DNA from: Lingula anatina
Lineage: Eukaryota > Brachiopoda > Lingulata > Lingulida > Lingulidae
DNA: 61,607 bases
Assembly (NCBI RefSeq): GCF_001039355.2
Contig: NW_019776147.1
Location: forward strand, 17,442 to 79,048
Direction of reading: 5' to 3'
The position numbers and the translations under genes are program-made. The notes beneath the pieces are model-generated. The model was not told the origin of the DNA. It ran no database searches and saw nothing but the letters and a program-made list of their open reading frames with translations. Shown here in pieces: positions 36,077-50,416 of the stretch (position 1 is its first letter; each line of letters starts with the position of its first letter).

Positions 36077-36287
36077 GGGACCGTTCATATGAAAAATCTA
36101 TTTTCTAAAAATCTATTTTCTATTCGCAATATCTTGTGATCACGGTCTGTGCCCTGAATACCCCTGGCAGCGCGACCCAGTTACTTCCAAAGCAGTAATT
36201 CATTCTCGGCTGCTCTCGGAGTGATCACAAGATACCGCGAATAGAAAATAGATTTTTAGAAAATAGATTTTTCATATGAACGGTCCC
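36077..36287. mobile_element. MITE with ~66-bp near-perfect terminal inverted repeats
   Basis: The left arm runs from GGGACCGTTCATATGAAAAA through repeated ATCTATTTTCTA words and TATTCGC to ATCTTGTGATCAC. The right arm is its reverse complement with only about two differences (GCAATATC versus GCGGTATC). The loop of about 80 bp is unrelated. The near-perfect arms suggest a young copy or one kept homogeneous by gene conversion. An RNA from it would form a long stable stem. Confidence 0.85.
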
Positions 36288-37381
36288 TTTAAGTACTGTT
36301 CACGCATGCATGTCATTTCCCAGAATCTGTGTCACTTATTATTTTCTAAAAAGTGAAAAGACGTCATTGGTGTCTATGAGGATGAAAGGTGATTCTGTTG
36401 GGGAGGTAATATTGGAATTTTCACACAGACCGTGTTCCAACGCTTAAATCTTATAATGTAGGGGCCTATCCCATGGTCTCTTCAAAGTAAACTCAAAGAA
36501 GCCCAGCCATTTGGCAAGCAACACACCTTGCTTTTACTCCACTGAAGTCAATTTAGAATAAAGACAAGTTGCATCAAGTTCCCCATTTGATGTGTAGGTC
36601 TATGGAACTGGTGAGCAGTAATTTGCAAACGAAGAACTGTTCATAAACCAGTGAAAAACTGTACAACTTCCTTGTTGTTGTCAGCTAAACTTTGCAGTTA
36701 GAATAATTTCTACTGCCTCTGGTGTTCACATCAATCAGTTTGATCTGATTAACGGTCTCCTTTTTCAAGACAAGTTGCCAATTATGTCAATAAATTAGAT
36801 ACATAGTGAGGACTTGACAGAAGTTAGTGGTGGCAAACTGAACGCCATGCGATGTATATACACTAGTTTACATAAATCAACGTCTTTCTTAACGCCTGTT
36901 CTTCAAAAATATCGACTTTGACAAAACAGCGATTGTATATATGTATGACACTCATTTATGCTTCGGTTAGCAAGACAGCTGTTTAGTTTGGTAGTAAATT
37001 CATTAGTTTAAAAGCATGTAAAAGACACTTGGGACGAGAGGATGACAAGTTTGTAAAGACATGAAAAAGCTGTAAGATGACACAGGCTTCGTTAACTGTC
37101 ACTTTAATCCTCTTAGGAGACCATGCAGTATGAATTTCAGAATGTGTTTCAGAATACATGACTTCCGGGTATTACGTAGCAGAGTTCTTGGAGTCATTTC
37201 GCGTATCTCAAACGTGATGTGCATGCTCGGTGCGTATTTAGTGCTTACTAGGCACTAAAAAGGAAAGAACGAATTCTATTTGGAGTTGTATTAAGATAGA
37301 ACCATAAGGAAAGACAAAGAGAATTATGCAAGATATATGTATTATGAAAGGTAAAACTACCCGCCGTCAGGGACACAGATA

Positions 37382-37424
<43 letters not shown>

Positions 37425-37845
37425 TTATTTTCACATAAATGTCTCTTGCAGAGAGCAAGGTAAAACTGCTTTGAAGGACACTTACTTTCAATTCATATAA
37501 TAATATAAGTCTAGAGCTTATATCAAGATATAGAAGGGTGTATTTCATAATCATTTCAATAATCCCCCGGCTTTCCCACAATAAAGGCCACGCCGATCCC
37601 ATAAAAGGTTTCGTAAGCGTTTATTCAAAACCGATAACTGAACTTTGATTAACAACATATTCCCCAGATGTCACTGTTTGCTCACAGTAATAAACTGTTA
37701 TTACACAATAATAGCATGTGTGTACAAGAGAAAATTGCTACTTCACTGAAACTATGTGTCGTTATTAGACTTGAAATTAGAAAGGCAAGAGCAGCGTCCA
37801 GCTTTTGCTATACTTGTTTTACTGGATAGATTGAAAGGGAAAAAT
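36288..37845. other. Non-coding stretch with (ATT)n at 37382-37424
   Basis: No gene recognised; one trinucleotide microsatellite. Confidence 0.45.
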
Positions 37846-37956
37846 GGGTATCTGACCCCATATTTTGACTGCACTAAAGTGTGAAAATCACAGCCGATAG
37901 ATGGGTATTGCCCCATAATTTGGCTACACTAAAGAGTGAAAATCACAGCCATGTTG
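37846..37956 (+). repeat. Two-copy tandem repeat, 57-bp period
   Basis: GGGTATCTGACCCCATATTT at 37846 and GGGTATTGCCCCATAATTTG at 37903 begin two units that share CACTAAAG.GTGAAAATCAC and AGCC. They differ by several substitutions and small indels. Confidence 0.75.
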
Positions 37957-40699
37957 AATTAAGCCATTTTCAATATCTGCATAAACTAATTAGATAATGG
38001 AAATTACATCGGTGTATCGCCAGCAAAACTATCAAAGTTTCTATGGATGAAATCAAAAAAGGTTACTGGTCACATTCGTATACGGAGTTTCAAATTACTC
38101 CCATAATCCTTTCCATTTTTAACTGACAAAGCCATCCAGTTTTGAACATAAATATGTGAATTTTACAAAAACCTACGGACTCTGGAGACATGAAACTAAA
38201 CTTGAAAGCTGACAGCGTAAGTGAACGGAACGGTCGTTTGGACTGAAATCCCCTATGTAATGAATAATCGTCATATTAGTCTTATTTACGGCAATTATTT
38301 TCCATGTCAATACCTTGAAATCAACGCTAATTGAAATGCTTGCGTAACGCGCCTGATCAACAATGAATTCTGAAGACAGATGTTTGCAAATTATTCTTTC
38401 ACGTCACCATTAGCAATGTAAAATTCAATTCCGTTGTGACAGCGCGTTTTCTAAATGGTTAATTTGACAAGAGACGCGTGATGTGTCGTGGACGCTTACA
38501 CACATGCATTCAACAACAAATATGTTATCTCAATCCAATTTTGTGATATGAAATGTCATTATTTTGCGTTTTGATATCACATAGCACTGTTATTTTGTTT
38601 GATTATGAAGATCTTAAAGGAAGACGCAATAAATTGCCCAGTCAAAAAAATTCAAACACGCCTCTGGAAAGCTTTTGTCTTGCCTGCTCTTCACACCTAC
38701 ATTTGCCAGCTATTGCTTGCTATTTGCCAGTAAACCCTTACAATTTACCATTATTTCACCCTCATTGCCTATTGATACTATTTATACTTTTGCCTGCTCA
38801 TAGGATACCCTTTTTTCTATTTTATGAAACCATTTTGACTTTATATGGTTTGAAAGTTATAAGTCGGAGATTTTTGCCCCCAACTCCCCATGTCGGCTCT
38901 TCCGCAACAACCACACAAAACGTAAACATAGACACACGTAAGAATAGACCGTTTACACAACTTGAATACCGTACTATATTTATGTAATGTAAATCGAATT
39001 TTATTTGCTAACTGATACAATGCAGAAAATCATAGAACAGAGATGCGCTGCAGCCTTTAATTTGCACCCAAGCAAACGTCATTACATCGCCTGTAAACCA
39101 AACTGTGCAAATAAATACAGAAAAGACACCGGATATTTCCTTTAAACGCAAATGCTTTGAAAAAGCACACTGTTCTCGTGTCAAACATATCTCATATCAT
39201 TATTCCTCTTTTTTTAATAACTTCTTTTGATCTCTGCGTCTTTTTGATCTCACACGCGTGGAGTAGTTAGGTTCCTGTGCACAGACAAAAGCGTTCGACA
39301 GCCGTTCAAGCGAGACCCCGGCGTTTTGTGAGGAAAAGCATTTCAGCTGTAAGATCGACGCTTACAGAAATAGGACTCTTTACATCACGACATTTTTAGG
39401 GCTTCCCTAGTTATGCACAGATTAGAGAGAAAAAAATAACAAAGAATAGAGAGCGACTGTGAAAATGCACCTACTCAAATAAGAGAAAAAAAGAAAAAAA
39501 GCGAAAATGGGCAGAGGATAAGAAGGAGACAGAATTGGTTGGGGTGTCTTTGTCGTCATTTTCGCAACTCCTCAAAACTTTTCCAATTCTGCTGTAACGT
39601 TGGCCCTACCTATTTACTTATTATCATTATTATATATTTATTATTTTATTACTTTTTTCTTTTTGTGGAAAAATACCCACAGGAACTAATTTTCCTAAGA
39701 GGCAAACACTGGTTAAAGGGTTTCTTCAGTACTACAAAATGACAGCGAACAAAGCAAGACGAAAATTTCTTAATTCTCTTTATTATAAAATATATCTTAT
39801 TACATCTCCTCTTGTCTTCTTTTTAACGTAATTGTCCCTCACTTTGTTTTTCATTATTTCGCTAATGCTTTTTCTAAACAAGCGTCAATTCCCCGTATTA
39901 TGTGTACGCTGTACATCAATTCTTGTATTTCATTTGAAAAAAAGCATCAAAGGTCCAATATCTAATTGGGATATGAATTTATTCTCTGAACAACAAGGAA
40001 TTTAATGACGCGTTTCGGTGCATTTTATAATCGACTTTGTTCTTCTCATTTTATCTCGCCCTAATTCAATAAAACGTCAAAGCATGTGTGAAAGACCGAT
40101 TCCGACCATATCAATACAGGCCATTAATCTCACAATACAATTAAATAAAAACATATAAGCCTCTGCCGAAAAATATAATAATACAAATTTGCGTTTTGCG
40201 TTAACATTTACATGGATCATCAATTGCATTACGGGATATGCGTGATCACAATGCTACATTACACTTTTGATGGACGACTCACGGTAAACGATCTAAATCT
40301 ACCGATCAGTCTTTGTCTAACCGAGCAAAAATGACTGATACGAAAAATGCCTTCTAAATGCTCTACAATATCCGCCGGTGACATTCTAAGAAAAAAGACT
40401 TATTGACACTTAGTTGAATGTGCATTTTTTCGAATGGAAAAAAATCTAGGCTAAATAGAAAGACACAAAGGATTAAATATAAAAGTTAATCATTACTTTA
40501 GATAAATCATTTTCTTAGAATGGATATGATTAATGAATTAGATGCAGTAAAGTGGCAATATTCAGTGCTTTATTTCTCTTTTTCTCTCTCGTTCTCTTTT
40601 TTTTTTCTCTGTCTCTTTCTTTCTCTATTCCTCTCTCTCTCTCTGTCTCTTTCTCTCGCTTTCCTCATTCTCTCTCTATTTCGCTGTCTTTCTCTCTCT

Positions 40700-40756
<57 letters not shown>

Positions 40757-41122
40757 ACTTAATTGTCAACAAAAAGATATACGTGGTAAAAGATGTGTCC
40801 ATGAATTAGCCTGATACCCTTAACATTGCCACAGTAAACACATGGTTGTTATTATTTTGACCAATAGAACGCTTTTCCACACGCAATTTTAAAGTTTACT
40901 TGCTTTACGATAAAAGGTGACGATATTTGGGTATATGTAACCTAGAGTTCTCAGAAATTGGCCGAGGAAGTTCAACATTAAGACGTTGAGGTGTAAGCTC
41001 TTATTGCTATTGGAGATGACAAAGACAGATAGCGAATCTTGGATGATAATCTCTTTCAACGAAAATGTACTTTCTGTCGGTGCACAGTTTGTATAAGAGC
41101 CTCTCTTTATCGCCATCTCCCT

Positions 41123-41165
<43 letters not shown>

Positions 41166-42287
41166 GCCAAATATATTCCACTATATATATTCCACTATAT
41201 GGCAATGCCACCAGTAGGGCACAATTACGGGGTTAAACCAGGGATACCGCTCCGCACTTGGAGGTTCCTTTTCTGTGCCGAATTTGGTGGAATTAGCCCT
41301 AACACTTGCCAAAAGGACAACGGCTACAGTGCTTCAATTCGCCCCAAACCATCACGTCTGTCCAAACATTTCTCGGAACGGCCCTTCCCACCGTATCTTC
41401 ATACCTTCCTAATCTGCTGTGAAAACAAATACATTTATAACGTAAAACCAAACAGATATATAGCTGTCCTTGAAAAAATATTTACTCTATCTGCTCTAAC
41501 GTCTTTGGCCTTGGGGCAGATGAAGACCTATGAAACCGCTTAAGATATTTTTTTCGAAATAGCTTATTTCTTCAAAGGAAGATTTATGGCACTTTTCCAA
41601 GCAATAAATCACTTAAGAAATAACCACTTCGTAATACTTAGCCAACGAAATGTTCTAGCCATTAAGACAGTTAAATGAAGACAGAGGTTTTCATTTCCAA
41701 AACACTTACACTTCCATTAGCTAAGATGTATTTTGTGATGGTTCAACGTCGACGAACGCAGCAGGCACTTTATAGACATTTTTTCATTGCGCTGCTTTAG
41801 CATCTTATTATGAGAGGTAGACAACTCGGATAGAGATGGACAATAAATATCATATTCCTCTACAAATATGTTATTTACACTTTGAGCTTTGTACATCATG
41901 TGTCTTATCTTACCAATAAAATTGCTCCAGTGTGTTTTGAAAAGTTTTACCATGTAATTAACAAGGAACATGTATTATCACCATTTTCATCCGTTTACAA
42001 AGAGTGTTTTTTTCCAGAACCCCTCCTTCCTTCAGAGAACGCAAACTGAAAAAAATATAATGACCTTTGACGGCAATTTGGATCGACATGTTACTATTTT
42101 TCGAAAACGTGCAGAGGGCCTTGCGATCGGTTTATTCAGTAGTAAATGATAATAAAAAGAGGACCCCTAACCATACTGTCGTACACGTTTTAGTTTAACA
42201 TGAGTTTGCTTCCTTTTTTCCGACAGAAGTTTATTAGCAGGCCGTGTAGTCATATCGAGGTTCTAAAGCTGTCGATACATTAAAATA
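37957..42287. other. Non-coding stretch with two CT tracts
   Basis: (CT)n tracts at about 40578-40757 and 41126-41162, and ATTCCACTATAT repeated near 41170-41200. A 114-codon ATG frame at 41199-41543 (+) has no recognised domain. I leave it unassigned, noting that it is somewhat less AT-rich than its surroundings. Confidence 0.4.
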
Positions 42288-42458
42288 TACCGGTATAACG
42301 TGACAGAGAGCCCCCAGTCCGTTTCCCATTCATTTGTACAGGTAAGCCTCGCCCTAGATTTTGACCCACTTACCTGTAGGTCGGACTATACGCTACCATT
42401 ATAACTCTATGGAGGGCGCAATTTCTGTTACACGGACCTCAGTTTCGTTACACCGGTA
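42288..42458 (+). mobile_element. MITE family B, direct copy
   Basis: Starts TACCGGTATAACGTGACAGA and ends CGTTACACCGGTA, giving an approximately 13-bp terminal inverted repeat (TACCGGTRTAACG). The internal words match the inverted copy at 30171-30337 in order. About 171 bp, non-coding. Confidence 0.75.
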
Positions 42459-42709
42459 CAACTATGGCGCCAATATGTTAAGCTTGACACGAAAATGCCT
42501 TACGTTGATCCTAACTTTTAAATATAATCCTGAAAATAAACATATGCGCTTAATCCATCGTTTCATTACGGACAAAAAGCAGACAAAGTATAGAATTCTG
42601 ATCATGCATAATGGGGGTATGTTAAAAATGACTCAAAAGAATAAGACAAGCTGTCTGCAGTTTGGAACCCTACATAGTAGAAATCCCAAATTTCTCTCTT
42701 AAACACACA

Positions 42710-42746
<37 letters not shown>

Positions 42747-44430
42747 ACACACACACAGACACACACACACAGACACACACACACACACAGACACACACAT
42801 ACACACAGAAAAGCTGTACAAAGATTAAGAACACGTTTTCTGAAAAGTCATTTGAACCAAGTTACGGGCAGTCTCATCATCGTCTTGATCGCCTTCGACT
42901 TTGACTTTGAAAAAAGACACTTTAGGACACCCCATAACTATCTCATCATGTTGATTTGACGTTTTCTGGCCATCTATATGTCGTACTTAGTTTTTCGAGA
43001 TCTTAAAAACTGAGAGATGCATGTAAATGAATTCAACTTCTCCATCGCGTGATGAATATGAAAGACCCAGCACAGATATTAACATATCAGCTTTAATTTG
43101 AAACACAAATATGTTGGAATTTTTATTGACATAAACGTTCCATAAAACGGACTGACAATGATACTTTGCAAATTGAATCTACGTTTCTAGAGGATCACGA
43201 AAGACATTTGTCTTTCTGCCATATATATCCATGCAGTGACGGTTATTTCGTAACACGAACGTGTCAAAACCTGTGTTGAATAGTCATGGAGTAGGGAAAT
43301 ATAGCAATTAAAACAGGTTTCAGAGCTACTTGTATGCTTGCTCGATCTACACAATACTGAGAAACACAAAGCCCCCAGACGTGTCATCAGATTGAGTACT
43401 GATTTGTTTCACTGATGTGACACAAGCACGTCAAATGTGCTATTGCTATTGTCGTCGTCTTAAACGGATTATGAAATGTATCTCAATTTGATAATCGGAC
43501 TCAAAGTGATTATATTCGGCAGCCCCGTTGATTTCACTACTTGAAAAAGGTTCTCTAATTTTGTGTATTACGAAGGCCATTTACTACATTCTTTAAACAG
43601 TTTAAATTGACTATTTTAAACAGTTACAGTGTTGTATGCAACCGAAACTATCAGAGTTTGAAGGAAAGTATAAAAAACACATGTATACTCTTCCTCTTTA
43701 TTTTTTTATTATTATTATTTTATTTTATTTTATTTTATTTTATTTTATTTTATTTTATTTATTTGCGTTTGGTTGTGCGCCAATGGTCTGGGCAAAGCTT
43801 ATGTCTGTCCTATCTTTAATGTTGTCTTTCCATTTTTCCTATATCTGCCTTTGTGCCCCCCGATTACAGATAAGAAACATTCCCTTTGCAAGGCGATTTG
43901 ACCGTGTTACAAGCCCTTGCTAACAAAGGTTTCTTTTTTTTTCTTGGTCCTACTGGCCTATAAACCTGAATAACCGAACTTGAACTTACGCACTGAGATA
44001 ACCCTATTGATATCTCGGATTAAGTTGTTAATCTGCCGTCAATTAGAGACAGAGCGTTGTCTGCTTTGGCATACGCGCGTCAATAAACACATACAACGAA
44101 AACGAATGATGTTTAATTAATACAGCATTGTGATACAGCGGTCTGTCGAACAAAATATGGGATATTTACAACTTGACTGTTTCGATCTGAATAATTCTGG
44201 AATAATAATCAGAGACGGATTAGGCTGAATTATTTCTTCGACAATTGTTTGTTCTTATCACTCAGATGGTCATAGCTTATTTTAGTCGTGGTTTTGTACG
44301 TTTCTTTGAAAAAGTCCTCTGATACGTTGTCATTTGGTAAGCTAATGTTATTTCGACGTACTTCATTGCATTACCGTGGGGAAGAGTTACATGTACGTCC
44401 TGAGTAATACCAAGAAGCTTCACGTTGAAG
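42459..44430. other. Non-coding stretch with (CA)n and (TTTTA)n
   Basis: A CA repeat with CAGA interruptions at about 42702-42808 and a (TTTTA)n tract at about 43713-43760. The TTTTA tract could be the reversed A-rich tail of an old retroposon on the minus strand, but no body was recognised. Confidence 0.45.
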
Positions 44431-44560
44431 GCTGAATTCACAACCAGATGATCCGCGTACTAACAGACCCGCGGATCACATATGGCCGACCCACTTGGTA
44501 CCTGGCCTCATAAACCCCTAATAACAACTGAATAGATTTTCCGAGGGTCAAGTTTGGTTA
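44431..44560. mobile_element. MITE family A, half copy
   Basis: GCTGAATTCACAACCAGATG followed by ATCCGCGTACTAACAGACCC and GCGGATCACATATGGCCGAC matches the left arm of the family A copy at 3626. It continues with AACTGAATAGATTTTCCGAGGG as in the copy near 50404. The right arm is not seen. Confidence 0.65.
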
Positions 44561-47500
44561 TATTTGCAGCCTTATACGTCAAATGCTACTGAATAATTTT
44601 TTCAATAGAATGCACTGCTGTGACTCTGTGGCAGAAAGGACAAACTGACGTGTCATTGGACGGTGACACACACATTCTGAATTCAAGAATAGAAACAGTT
44701 TTATTTCCTCATCCTATGTATTAACTATAGTTAAGATGAAGTTGGCGCTGTCCTTTGACAGTAAAGAATAACGCCCTGTCCTTTCTGATACACACCAATA
44801 AGCACACGTCTCTTTCAAAGTTCGTGTTAAGTGCAGAAATGGCATGTGTCTTATCAACAGAGACATTGGAGAGACAATTGACGTCATAAAGTGACACATC
44901 ATCAATTGTATGGACGTGAAATCAGTGGAGCTTTGTAAGATCTTCTAAATCAAGATTTTGATACAGGGCATATAGTTAAGGACATTCACTGCAAACTAAA
45001 TGTTCGATGATTAAAAAAAAAAACAGCCGGGAATATTTTTCCAGACATTTTTCTTTTTCTTCAGTCATTGTATTTAGACCTTCAACAGGGCCCCTGCGTA
45101 TCCAAGATCTATGCCCTCTATAAAAATGTTCAGATACAACTTTAATTTGCCCGAAAAGGTTTATCTTGAGTGAGCGTGTTGGCTCCATCGCAATAGGTTT
45201 CCGTTACATAGCTAAAGTACACAAAACCAGACAGCTTTCAATACGCCGATCACTTACGTGCGAAGGGAAATGGAATTTCCCAAGACGTCAAAAAAGTTCG
45301 GAATTGAATCAGGAGTTTGTGAGTAGTCGTTGCATAATACATAACATTAGAAACATTTGCGCGCTCCTCTGAGCATAAATGCCTTGACTTTGCAATAACG
45401 CTACAGACGAGGCGGTTTTAATAACTGCCCTTTGGTATAAGACCACTGACCTCAATCGGGCCAACACCGATTTACAATTGCAATTAGGCTGAGCCCCGTT
45501 CACATTGACGAATATTTCTTTTAATATAAATTGTGTAAGTGGGAGTCTGTGCTCGCTGCAGTTTTTAAAGCTATTCCACGTTTTCACGAAACTGATTTGT
45601 GAATTCTAATTGGAGCTTGCCTGCGTTGTCAGACATAGGGGAAAAGAGACGAGTAATTGGTGAATCACTTTGGGTTTGTATGCCCCCATGCCTTTTAGCT
45701 TTTGATTAACGATTTACATTAGTCCATTTCCGAATTGCTTTTTTTAGTAAGAACAGTTGAAGGCTCAGCTTTGAAGAGTTAACTGCAAATATCCCATTGG
45801 TTTTAATACCGGTCTTATAAGAGCGTGGACGGAAAGCCAATTATCCGTCGATTCTATGTACGAAACACTGCGGACCCGCCAGGTTAATTGCTATTTAACC
45901 TCTTCGATTACTAAAAGTTAAATCAGTAATATTACATTTAAATCCCAGATACGACTTGAACTAGCTTCAAGACTTTTTATGTTTTTATATTATATTATAT
46001 TATATTATATTATATTATATTATATTTTTTAACTTCCGTCAACGTATTTGGCAAATGTCGACTTAAATTTAAGACTTATTATCGATCTTAGCACAGTTGT
46101 TTGTCAGATGAGAACGATATATGTTGACCTATCTAACAAGGAAGGCGTTTATGAGAATTTCTGAAAAGAATGGCTAATCATTAGGGAGGAATTCATGACT
46201 ATTAAGGAGGATAGGTTAAGTCTGATTTGTTAGATTAAGACGAACTAAGCTGTACATTAATTGGTTTTTATATCATTTCCTCCTTTTTGGTATTTTATAA
46301 CCACTTATTAGCCATAATGTCAATATAAACAATTTTACATTTACTCGTGGGTGACCATATTTAAAGATATGATTTGGTTTGACAAATAATGATAGAGATA
46401 GGATTGTTTCCATATAGATATCTTTTCAGAGATAAGAATTCAGAATCACTTTAATATTGTGTATGTTCACTGGTAATGTTCAACAACGCACCAAAGCAAG
46501 CTTCTACATTTGTAACATAAAGCAGAGAAGAGGAGATGAACTGTAAAGTATGTTTCAGAGTATGTATTCAGATAAGCAGATATCCATTTCATAAACCATG
46601 TACCAAAGTACACAAGAGTATTTGAAAAATGAAAGATATATATATATTTACATTAAATTGGAATTTACCAGCTGCTGGCTGTTACTTGTCCAACAACAAT
46701 GTAAAACGATCATCGAGGAATGAAATGATGTTAATAGGGTAAATCACTTAAGTCACGTGACAAAAATGAGCTTAATGCCATGCATATCGTTTGTTCGAAA
46801 TGTAACTACTCCTAATGTTGTGTGCTTTTTCTGTTGGCTTCCAGAAGCTTGTGGCCCAGCTACTTTCTAAATAGACAAAATAAAAAATAGCGTTTTTTCT
46901 TGCAACTCAGGGATCATGAACCCAAGCAAGCCGTCAACCCAGTGAAGAGAGTTGCAGAGATAGCCGCACACACAAACCAGACAAAACGTGTGCTGTATTT
47001 CGACTCCAGAATCGAACTTGATGTTCGCCATCAAATGCACAAAATCTCTTTTGCTCAAACAAATACAAGTTAAAAACAAGTTGGAAATAAGGAATCGAAA
47101 AGTTTAATATTATGGCGATGAATATGCACATGTGTGTTATGTCTTTACCTTAGAAAAGTCTTGCGGGAAAGGGTCCAATATTGTGAATTGTCATAGAATA
47201 TAATAGAATAGAATAGAATAGAATAGAATAGAATATCTGTTATCAGACATTAATTTCATGGAAATAAAAGAAAACCACATATCAACCATGTACATATCTC
47301 CACTTTAATATTGACTTGTGCAAACTGACCCTTTTTGTCCCTGAATTAATAACATGGAGGATTAAAATACGCCAGGCCAATGTCTAGCTCTCACTTGTTC
47401 GCAAACAACGCTGTCTCTTCATTTTTTTTTTCATTTCAGACGAGGGAGACCTGATCTAAAAAAAGAGAAAAGACATTCCCCTGCATTTCTTTGCATTATT

Positions 47501-48163
47501 TTTAGAATACCGATCTCATCCAAATACCATTATCCACCATTATCAAACACACATTTTGCTCAATCAAATCAGCCCTCACCGCTTTTGCGCAAGAAATGTG
47601 TTTACAAATCAGCGATGCCTGACCTTTAGGAACAGATTAGAAAAAAGAGATGCTCCCGATTATTTCATTAAAGTTAATGGACGGTGGGAAAACTGCAATG
47701 GCTGGAGCATCGCACACCTCCATGCACGAAACATACAGATTTAGACGAGGAATTTGCCAGCTGCAGTCAAGGTCGATTTCCTGAGGAAAAATCAGTTTTA
47801 GGTGAATGCAATAAAAAACTGTAAACATCGGTTTTCGTGGCTCTCGAAGATGATGAACAAGGCTGCAGGTCGCCACGTTTGATTGAAGTTGCTTAAAAAG
47901 TTAAATTCAAGGCTGAATTCGAAGTCGATGAGAATTTTTACCTCCACGCATCCTGATTATAATGGCTGTTTATAGACAACCGTATTCAAGCATTATAAAA
48001 AGAGGACTTTTCAATTAACAAAATGCAGTTGATGTTATTTGCGACACTTACCTTAAACGCGACTTATTTTCTAATTACCTCAAAGAATTAAAAGTGAGCC
48101 CTAGACTGCGTCCTATAAGTATTATTATTATCATTATAATAATTATTATTATTATTATTATTT

Positions 48164-48199
<36 letters not shown>

Positions 48200-50228
48200 G
48201 GCCATTACTTAGGTCACCCTGATCTATGATGTAGTTGATTTTATGTTTCAGTCTATTCAATTAATTTCTTATTTCATTTATCCATAACCAATTAAGCAAT
48301 CAATTTCTCGTATTTTTCTAGTAACAATAGTATTTGTAGTATTATTTTTGTAAGTTTTGTAGTATTATTTTTGTAAGTTTCATCGATGAATAACTGCACA
48401 CATGTAAGAGAGGAGCTTCAGAAAGGTCAATTACAATGAAGAAAATTATGATTTACGATTCGCTGCCTATCAAATGAACGTTTAACCGTTATTTTCCATT
48501 AAAACAAGACAAAAATTTCCAAAAATACAAAAGATAATAGGAGAAGGTAATTGATCCAAAAATGCACAGGATATTAGGTTATGTGAAGGTCGGAAATGAA
48601 AGCCTCATTAAACCACGTGTCCTAAACGAAGACACAATACAGATACATCTATAGAAATGAGGTTGATTTAGAAAACATGCGCTGAATTAAAACAAATGAA
48701 TTTCATCCAGTGAGATTGGTGAGCCGAGGGCAATGCACTTCACCAATGAAAGTTAGACCGAGAGATTGTATTATTTACTTTATTTATTATTTATTTATTT
48801 ATTTTATTTTATTTTATTTTATTTTATTTTATTTTATCATTAATATTTTGATTTTGGTTTTTATGGTGTTTATGTCAAGGCTGGTACAGTGTAAGTGGGA
48901 GTCCTTTAATAAAACATTGCGCTTGAGTCGCGTGGCACATTAAACCCTCTCCCGAATCAGCCAATTTCAAGTGTAGTTGATTCTCAAATAATATTTTGTA
49001 GTTTCGACTAACAATTGCAAGGTCAAAGGGGATAAACTCACAAGAAGATGGTATGTTGAGTTCGTTGATAATTCTGCTGTTTTGACTCCGGTTTGGTCAG
49101 CCGAATTGGAGCATAAGTGAGCTCAGCATCTGCGCTATATTGTACAGACGGGACAAAGAAAGCTAAGACCTGTGGCCGTTTGGGTCTTATATTATTTTAA
49201 TTGTCCTGTGTGTGAAAGAGGCAACATGCCAGGGTCATCTATAAATCCAACAATATCCACTGACCAGTAACTGGACAGAGCGACAGCGAATGGAGCAGAA
49301 ACGCCCGGGGAGGAGGGGGGTGAACGGGGCATTTCTAATGCTAATTGTAATTTTGACTCCAGGCTTTGTCATGCAACCTCCTTGCCTTTTCAATAAGGCG
49401 GTTGACTTTACGCCGCCCCACGTCCCTTCAGGCGATTAATACAAATTTTGCGCGAAATAAGTTGGCCAAAACATCAAAGACGCGTAAAAAAGATGGTACA
49501 AAAGGTTCATAGGTTGATAAAAAGTAAAAAAAACTTTCACTCTCAAAACCGATCGTGGAGATGCCATATGCAAATCACAGGCTAAATGAAAAGTTCAATT
49601 ACATCACCGCCACTCGTACCACTCCTATCAGCGATCAATACAATTTAACCTAGATTAAGGTCACCAAATGCACCATCAGGACAAACACGGCAACCAGTGT
49701 TTCAAGCAATAAAGGAAATACATTAGCAAGAAACATTATCAGGAAACCTTAAGTGATTATGTGTTTTACCTCATGCAAGTTTATCTTGAGTTTGCCGAGC
49801 TTTAATTATTTAAAACGCCATCACGTTTAGATCAGAGGCGTAGGCATTAGCTAGAATCATTTACAGGGAATTTCAGTGCTGGGGTGTTTTACCTCATGTG
49901 GCTGGCTCTCCCTCCAGTATGCATTGCTTTTTAAACGTTATCACGCACGTGTAGAGAAACTGAGGCATTAAAAGAAACCGGCTGTGATAAGAGAGCGTGG
50001 ATAGAGATAGAGATATCAGATATTACTTCCTTCCTTGCGGTTTATTTTTTCTTTTTACATGTGACTTCTCTAAAATAAATGAACGTTGGCTTCAAATCTG
50101 GCAACATCAAACAATGTATATGTATGCTTTACATGCTTTTGGTCGTTTTGCGACTGCTTGCGCTCTGTGTCCGACGTTTAATTGTTGAGACAGGAAGACC
50201 ATCAGGCAATTAGTCGGTGATGCTTTTA
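44561..50228. other. Non-coding stretch with several microsatellites
   Basis: (TTATA)n at about 45986-46025, (GAATA)n at about 47196-47234, (ATT)n followed by (GA)n at about 48118-48194, and (TTTTA)n at about 48776-48836. No frame longer than 92 codons and none recognisable. Exons of a multi-exon gene cannot be excluded by eye. Confidence 0.45.
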
Positions 50229-50416
50229 AGAGTGCATTCAGAAAAGCAAACTAATAGGATAGGGGGCTAGCTAGTCCGAGGGTCAAATATGGGCGACCCT
50301 CTTGGATACTTCCCGACGGGATATCTATTCAGTGTCTATTAGCAGATTAGACTGCAAGCTTTGTATTGGGTCGCCTTCGGACTAGTTAGTCCCCTATTCT
50401 GAATGGGGTCTAACAG
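50229..50416. mobile_element. MITE family A2 (TAGTCC-GAGGGTC ends)
   Basis: The left arm ATAGGGGGCTAGCTAGTCCG then AGGGTCAAATATGGGCGACC pairs with the right arm, whose reverse complement reads CCCCATTCAGAATAGGGGAC then TAACTAGTCCGAAGGCGACCC. The interior has GATATCTATTCAGTGTCTAT, the reverse of the ACTGAATAGAT word of the other copies. Same subfamily as 51525-51696. Confidence 0.7.

Noticed and set aside
38553-38987. 144-codon plus-strand frame, starting with ATG, with hydrophobic stretches
   Set aside because: AT-rich composition like the background, no signal peptide followed by a recognisable domain, no splice or promoter context. I cannot support it as a gene.
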